From contig DASTLA010000277.1 of NCBI GenBank assembly GCA_035715525.1, positions 1-19,480 on the forward strand: DNA of 19,480 nt. Direction: 5' to 3'. Shown here piece by piece: positions 15,156 to 19,480 of this stretch; the stretch's first letter is position 1, and each line of letters begins with the position of its first letter. The stretch is from JAHBWI01 sp035715525 (GTDB taxonomy: Bacteria > Nitrospirota > Nitrospiria > Nitrospirales > Nitrospiraceae). The translations under genes and the position numbers were made by a program. The notes under the pieces are model-generated. The model had not been told where the DNA came from, did not search any database, and saw nothing but the letters and a program-made list of their open reading frames with translations.

Positions 15156-16112
15156 TCACGTTACCGCGGAGGATGATCGCTCATGCAACCGCTCCACCTT
15201 GACCCTTGCCAATAAGCGCTGCACATCGCGCAATCGGCACAATTGGTTCCCGGGAGCCAGCGTCGCAGCGGTGCCGGACGCCGTCGCAAATCGCACGCAG
15301 TCTTCGAGCGGCTTTCCCGCCGCATGCATGAACACGAAGCCGGCCACCGTGGAATCGCCGGCTCCCACGGTACTCCGGACCGAGACGCCGGGCGGCACCG
15401 AGCGGAATCGATCCAACTGGCTGACCATCAAAAGCCCCGCGCGCCCGCGAGACACCATGACCACATCGATGCCTTGCGCGTTCAACCGCGATGCGGCCTG
15501 CAGCAGCGCCCGCTCGGTACGTAACGGCCGCGCCATCACCCGCTGCAGTTCGTTGACGTTGGGCTTCGTGGCAAACGGCTTGGCCTGCAGTCCATAACGC
15601 AACGCGAGTCCATCGGCATCCAGGACGGCCTTTGCCCCATGGTTCTGGACGAGGGTCACGATTTGTCGGTACGCGTCTGTCGGCACCCCTCGCGGCAAGC
15701 TCCCGCTCAAGACCACGTGGGCATGCCGCAAATCCAATACATTGAGGTGCGCGAGAAACGCGCGCCACTCCTCCGGTGAGATGGTCGGGCCCTTGGCATT
15801 CAAGATCGTCTGCGTTCTCGTGAGCGTCGTCGTGATAATGAGATTCCGCCGCGTTTCCTGGGCGATCGGCGTGAAATAGCATGTCACCCCTTCCGCCTTG
15901 AGCAAGTCCACCATCACCCGCCCGTTGTGCCCGCCGATGAAGCCGAGCGCCATACTGTCGCCGCCGAGGTGGCGGATCGCGCGGGATACGTCGATCCCCT
16001 TGCCGCCCGCATACAGCTGGTCGGTCAAGACGCGATTGGCATCGTCGACGCGGAATTCTTCCACCTCCAGAAAATGATCCAGGGCCGGATTCAGCGTGAT
16101 GGTGTAGATCAT
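15156..16112 (-). CDS. PfkB-family sugar-phosphate kinase (1-phosphofructokinase/tagatose-6-phosphate kinase type)
   Basis: A 318-residue ribokinase-family enzyme that uses ATP to phosphorylate a sugar phosphate. It opens with the FruK/LacC-type strand MIYTITLNPALDHFLEV. The first PfkB signature is GGKGIDVSRAIRHLGG (36-51). SGSLPRGVP (136-144) and KPNVNEL (183-189) are typical of the 1-phosphofructokinase and tagatose-6-phosphate kinase branch. The ATP/catalytic signature STVGAGDSTVAGF (247-259) holds the catalytic base Asp253. Its substrate could be fructose-1-phosphate, tagatose-6-phosphate or, as for E. coli PfkB, fructose-6-phosphate; no PTS genes are near, which makes fructose-1-phosphate less obvious. 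It begins one base after the stop of the formate/nitrite channel gene (TAGCATG), so the two are surely translated from one message. Confidence 0.92.
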   Translation of the reverse strand: MIYTITLNPALDHFLEVEEFRVDDANRVLTDQLYAGGKGIDVSRAIRHLGGDSMALGFIGGHNGRVMVDLLKAEGVTCYFTPIAQETRRNLIITTTLTRTQTILNAKGPTISPEEWRAFLAHLNVLDLRHAHVVLSGSLPRGVPTDAYRQIVTLVQNHGAKAVLDADGLALRYGLQAKPFATKPNVNELQRVMARPLRTERALLQAASRLNAQGIDVVMVSRGRAGLLMVSQLDRFRSVPPGVSVRSTVGAGDSTVAGFVFMHAAGKPLEDCVRFATASGTAATLAPGNQLCRLRDVQRLLARVKVERLHERSSSAVT

Positions 16113-16113
16113 G

Positions 16114-16947
16114 CTACGCGTCGCCCCTAAGGTACACGAACCAATACACCAGCGCTACCAGCAAGGTCCCGCCGATGACGTTGCCGATGGTGACGAACAG
16201 GAGGTTGGCGATCGCTCCGGAGATCGAGAGCGGAGCCGCTCCGCCGGCGGCCAACACAATGCCGACAGGCAAAAAATACATGTTGGCCACAGAATGTTCG
16301 AGGCCACAAGCCACGAACGCAGTGATGGGGAACACGACCGCGAGAATCTTGTCGGCCACGCTTCGCGCTCCCATGCACAACCACACCGCCAAGCAGACCA
16401 GCACGTTGCATAAGATCCCGCGGGCGACCGCCGAGACCGGGTCCAGCGAGATTTTGCTTCGTGCGATCTGAACCATCGTCTCCCCTACCGCTCCCTCCCC
16501 GAGCGTATGGAGCCCCGCCAACATCACAAGAATGGCCGTGCCGCCGGCACCGAGAAAGTTGCCGATGTAGACCCATACCCAGTTTCTGACCACCTGCTGT
16601 GTCCTGACGCAGCCGACGGCCCAGGCCATCGCGATGAGATTGTTTCCGGTGAACAGCTCCGCGCCGCCCACGACGACCAAAATGAGCCCCAAGCTGAACG
16701 CAACCCCTCCGGCCAGCCTCGACAGACCGAAGGGAACGGCAACCGCGCCCGCGCCAGACGTCACCATCACCGTGTAAAACAAGGCGCCGAGGGAGATAAA
16801 CGCTCCGGCAAGAACGGCGAGGGCCAGCATCGCGGAAGGCGGAGTCGTGACCTTCGCAAGTCCCACTTGGCAGACTCGAGAGGCGATCTCGGGTGGAGGG
16901 TAGGCATCGGCGACGGAACCGGTTGGAGTGGCTGGTGCGTTCATCAT
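16114..16947 (-). CDS. focA: Formate/nitrite channel of the FNT family (FocA-like)
   Basis: A 277-residue inner-membrane protein of the pentameric FNT family, which passes formate, nitrite or similar monovalent anions. Six hydrophobic segments are visible. Key family parts: FSLGLILVVVGGAELFTGNNL, with Thr100 at the omega-loop position of FocA Thr91; NWVWVYIGNFLGA; ARGILCNVLVCLAVWL; and CGLEHSVANMYFLPVGI, with His218 at the place of the essential FocA His209. The EHS-ANM-P pattern is closer to FocA than to NirC as I remember them, and the neighbour is a formate dehydrogenase, so formate is the best guess; nitrite remains possible. The start is one of two adjacent ATGs (16947, 16944) without a strong ribosome site. 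It begins 28 bases after the dehydrogenase stop and one base before the kinase start. Confidence 0.93.
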   Translation of the reverse strand: MMNAPATPTGSVADAYPPPEIASRVCQVGLAKVTTPPSAMLALAVLAGAFISLGALFYTVMVTSGAGAVAVPFGLSRLAGGVAFSLGLILVVVGGAELFTGNNLIAMAWAVGCVRTQQVVRNWVWVYIGNFLGAGGTAILVMLAGLHTLGEGAVGETMVQIARSKISLDPVSAVARGILCNVLVCLAVWLCMGARSVADKILAVVFPITAFVACGLEHSVANMYFLPVGIVLAAGGAAPLSISGAIANLLFVTIGNVIGGTLLVALVYWFVYLRGDA

Positions 16948-16975
16948 GAAGACAGACGATCGAGCATCCGAAGTG

Positions 16976-19480
16976 TCAGGCGATCAGCATCGCATGAATC
17001 GGTTTCGTGGATCCGGGCGCGGCGTCCACCTTTTCGATGCGGACCGTGGACACTTTATATTCCGGGCATTTCGAGCTTTCGTCCGCACTGGACGAGAGCA
17101 GCACATTGAGATCGCTATCCGGGAAGTGAAAGCTGGTGAAAAGCTCGCCCGGCTTGACGCGCTCGCTGATCAGGACCGGGAGGCGCGCGGCGCCCCTGGC
17201 GCTGACCAATCGGACCTGATCCCCCTCGTGGAGAGCCAGCCGCGACGCGTCGGCAGGATGTATCTCGAGCACATCGGTATCGACGACGCGCATGATGGCG
17301 GTTCGTCTCGTCTGCGCCCCGCAGTTATAGTGCTGCAGAATCCGGCCTGTGATCAGCACGAACGGATAGCTGTCGGTAGGCGACTCGCCCGGCGGCAAAT
17401 GCTCGACCCCCACGAATTGCGCTCGGCCCTTGGGAAACGACCGTTCATGCATGAGCGCGGTACCGGGATGCGTGCCCGAAGGCACCGGCCATTGCAGGCC
17501 CTCCGGCGAATCCAGCCGATCGAACGACACCCCAGAAAACATCGGCGCGAGCTCGGCAATCTCGTCCATGATTTCCGAAGGATGCCGGTAGGACATGGGG
17601 TAGCCCATGCGGCGCGAGACGTCGCAAAGCACCTGCCAGTCCGGCTTCACGCCGCTCGGGGGATCCACCGCTTTGCGTATCCGCTGGATGCGCCGTTCCA
17701 GGTTCGTGAAGGTTCCATCCTTCTCGAGAAACGATGCGCCAGGGATGACGAGATGGGCTAGTTGAGCCGTCTCGCTCAGAAACAGATCCTGTACCACGAG
17801 AAATTCCAGATTCTTGAGAGCCGCCCGGACTTTGGTCAAATTGGGATCGGTCTGAGCCACGTCGTATCCGATGATCCAGAGGCCCTTGAGGGTTCCCGCC
17901 AAGGCGGCATCCCACATATCCGGCGTCTTCATCCCTCGCGCGCTCGGAAGCGGGCGCCCGGTGACGGCAAAATGCTTCGACTCCAGCTCGGGATCCGTCA
18001 ATGGTTGATAACCGGCAAAATACATAGGGAGGCAGCCGACGTCCGACGCACCTTGCACGTTGTTCTGGCCGCGTAAGGGGTTGATCCCGGTGCCAGGCCT
18101 GCCGACGTTTCCCGTCGCCAAGGCCAAGTTCACGAGCGCAATGACGCCGTGGCTCCCCCACCGATGCTCCGTCACCCCGAGGCCGTGGAGGCACATCGAT
18201 GCACCGCTTCCGGCGTAGCGCCTTGCGGCCTCGGCGATGAGATGCGGCGGCACGCCCGTGAGGTCCGCAGTCCGCTCCGGCGTGTAGTCCTCCACGCTTT
18301 TCAGCCAATCGTCGAGCCCCTGCGTTCGCTCTTGAATGAAGGTCCGATCCAGCAATCCTTCTCTGGCAATCACGTGCCCCATGCCGTTCAATAGCGCCAC
18401 GTTGGTTCCAGGCCGCAAGGCCAGATGAAAATCGGCCAACCTGGCGAGTTCGGTCTGCCGGGGATCGATGACGATGAGCGGCACACCGCGCCGGGCTGCC
18501 TGCTTGATCCGGGCGCCTACCACCGGGTGCGATTCGGTCGGATTCGCGCCCACGACCAGGATCAGCTTGGCTTGATCGAGATCCCGGATGGAGTTGGTGG
18601 CGGCGGAGGCCCCCAAGGTCTCCATCATCCCCGTTACGGTGGCGCTGTGGCAGACGCGGGCACAATTATCGATGTGGTTCGTGCCGATGACGCAACGCAT
18701 GAACTTGCTGAACAAGTAATTTTCTTCGTTCGTTCCGCGGCTGGACGAAATGGCCGCAAGGGCGTTCGGGCCGTATTGGTTGAGGATGCGAGTCCACTCC
18801 GATGCCAAGCGATCCAGCGCCGCATCCCACGAGACCTCGACCCAATCGGCCCCCTTTCGCAGCAGCGGGGCCCGCAAGCGCTCCGGTGCATAAATATACG
18901 TCCAGCCGAAGCGGCCCTTCATGCAGGCATGCCCATTGTTCGAGGGGCCGTCGTCCGCAGGAACCATGCTGACGACACGGTCATTGCGAACCCCGGCCTC
19001 GAACGTGCACCCTACGCCGCAATAGGCACAGGTCGTACGCACCGTCCGCGTTGGAGCGCCGAACCGCGCCACCGTCTTTTCGAACAGGGCGCCGGTGGGG
19101 CATTCCTTCACGCAGGCCCCGCAGGAGACGCAGTTGGATGAACCGAAGCCCGCCTCACCGTCGATCAAGGGACGAGCCCCGGCGATCGGCCGCAGGGCGA
19201 ACGCCCGCTCGATCATCGTGATGGCGAAGGTCCCTTGGATCTCGTCGCAAGCTCTGGCACAACGTGCACAGGAAATGCAGATCGAGTTGTCGAACGTAAA
19301 GAACGGATTGGAATCGTCACGAAACGACCGGCGGGTGGCAGGATGCGGATAACGATCGCGCCGAGCCCCATACGAGGCCGCGAGCCGCTGCAGCACGTCA
19401 GGGATGCGAGCTTCGTCCGGCTGCTCCGACAAATACAGTTCGATGATGGTGCGCCGATGCCGTTCCAGCCGCGGGCTTTC
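16976..19480 (-). CDS. Formate dehydrogenase alpha (molybdopterin) subunit, 5' end outside window
   Basis: The frame is open to the window edge, so the N-terminus is missing; a TTG at 19432 is an internal Leu codon, not a likely start. The visible ~834 residues (numbered from 19480) oxidise formate to CO2 at a Mo or W bis-pterin centre. Two ferredoxin-type 4Fe-4S motifs come first: CISCARCARAC (C68, 71, 74, 78) and CVSCGACVKECP (C117, 120, 123, 127). The proximal cluster of the catalytic domain follows (C151, 154, 158, 186, with CMKGRFGW). The metal ligand is Cys277 in RVCHSAT, coded TGC rather than selenocysteine, followed by the catalytic His278. The C-terminal pterin-binding domain includes LITGRILQHYNCGAQTRRT and ends PEYKVSTVRIEKV. 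The leading segment RLERHRRTIIELYLSEQPDE has the place of the NuoG-like His/Cys cluster but no cysteines. Partner NAD or electron-transfer subunits would lie outside the window. Confidence 0.95.
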   Translation of the reverse strand, partial: ESPRLERHRRTIIELYLSEQPDEARIPDVLQRLAASYGARRDRYPHPATRRSFRDDSNPFFTFDNSICISCARCARACDEIQGTFAITMIERAFALRPIAGARPLIDGEAGFGSSNCVSCGACVKECPTGALFEKTVARFGAPTRTVRTTCAYCGVGCTFEAGVRNDRVVSMVPADDGPSNNGHACMKGRFGWTYIYAPERLRAPLLRKGADWVEVSWDAALDRLASEWTRILNQYGPNALAAISSSRGTNEENYLFSKFMRCVIGTNHIDNCARVCHSATVTGMMETLGASAATNSIRDLDQAKLILVVGANPTESHPVVGARIKQAARRGVPLIVIDPRQTELARLADFHLALRPGTNVALLNGMGHVIAREGLLDRTFIQERTQGLDDWLKSVEDYTPERTADLTGVPPHLIAEAARRYAGSGASMCLHGLGVTEHRWGSHGVIALVNLALATGNVGRPGTGINPLRGQNNVQGASDVGCLPMYFAGYQPLTDPELESKHFAVTGRPLPSARGMKTPDMWDAALAGTLKGLWIIGYDVAQTDPNLTKVRAALKNLEFLVVQDLFLSETAQLAHLVIPGASFLEKDGTFTNLERRIQRIRKAVDPPSGVKPDWQVLCDVSRRMGYPMSYRHPSEIMDEIAELAPMFSGVSFDRLDSPEGLQWPVPSGTHPGTALMHERSFPKGRAQFVGVEHLPPGESPTDSYPFVLITGRILQHYNCGAQTRRTAIMRVVDTDVLEIHPADASRLALHEGDQVRLVSARGAARLPVLISERVKPGELFTSFHFPDSDLNVLLSSSADESSKCPEYKVSTVRIEKVDAAPGSTKPIHAMLIA

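Noticed and set aside
16928..18394. Plus-strand open frames antisense to the formate dehydrogenase
   Set aside because: The FDH frame carries all expected motifs across the region; the antisense proteins are Arg/His-rich with no family likeness.
18640..18670. Possible selenocysteine at the formate dehydrogenase active site
   Set aside because: The codon in RVCHSAT is TGC, an ordinary cysteine; there is no in-frame TGA.
1..19480. CRISPR arrays, insertion sequences, prophage or defence genes
   Set aside because: No regularly spaced repeats, transposase, integrase, nuclease-like or reverse-transcriptase genes were seen on either strand.

Overview
The window looks like the chromosome of a GC-rich Gram-negative autotroph or mixotroph. 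An outer-membrane barrel, two probable lipoproteins, a periplasmic phosphoesterase and an RND/membrane-fusion pair all require a double envelope. A formate dehydrogenase next to a formate/nitrite channel, and an accessory set rich in PilZ, hybrid-kinase and HME-RND genes, are reminiscent of Nitrospira (Nitrospirota). That assignment is an impression from gene content, not a proven placement. I found no rRNA, intact tRNA, CRISPR array, insertion sequence or prophage gene.

Layout. (1) 1-1363, plus strand: the C-terminal end of an MsbA-type ABC exporter, followed by a secreted phosphoesterase. (2) 1355-4105, minus strand: a P2A-type Ca2+-ATPase whose 3' end overlaps the phosphoesterase. (3) 4292-4735, plus strand: a small conserved-looking protein of unknown function. 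(4) 4843-6011, minus strand: an exported NTF2-like protein and a lipocalin, closely spaced. (5) 6012-6431: a 420-base stretch with no convincing gene, apart from possible remnants of the 5' end of the PilZ gene that follows. (6) 6432-6725, plus strand: a short PilZ-like protein that is probably missing its N-terminal motif, then a strong hairpin, then the minus-strand hybrid histidine kinase (6876-8396). (7) 8612-9637, plus strand: a DUF481 outer-membrane protein, convergent with the RND operon. (8) 9650-14016, minus strand: membrane fusion protein then HME-RND pump, coupled by an ATGA overlap. (9) 14197-15057, minus strand: a tandem universal stress protein. (10) 15156-19480, minus strand: formate dehydrogenase alpha subunit (5' end outside the window), FocA-like channel and PfkB-family sugar-phosphate kinase in a tight operon.

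How the genes may work together. The right-hand operon joins formate oxidation, formate (or nitrite) passage across the inner membrane, and a sugar kinase. The tandem UspA follows but is probably a separate transcript, because a hairpin abuts the kinase stop codon. The HME-RND and fusion protein would form the inner two parts of a metal-efflux pump whose TolC-like outer channel is not here. The rest are envelope and ion-homeostasis genes without an obvious common pathway. No clearly new multi-gene system is visible. The most useful leads are the formate dehydrogenase with a cysteine-free N-terminal segment, the focA-pfkB coupling, the possibly frameshifted PilZ gene and the Cys-rich PAS sensor.
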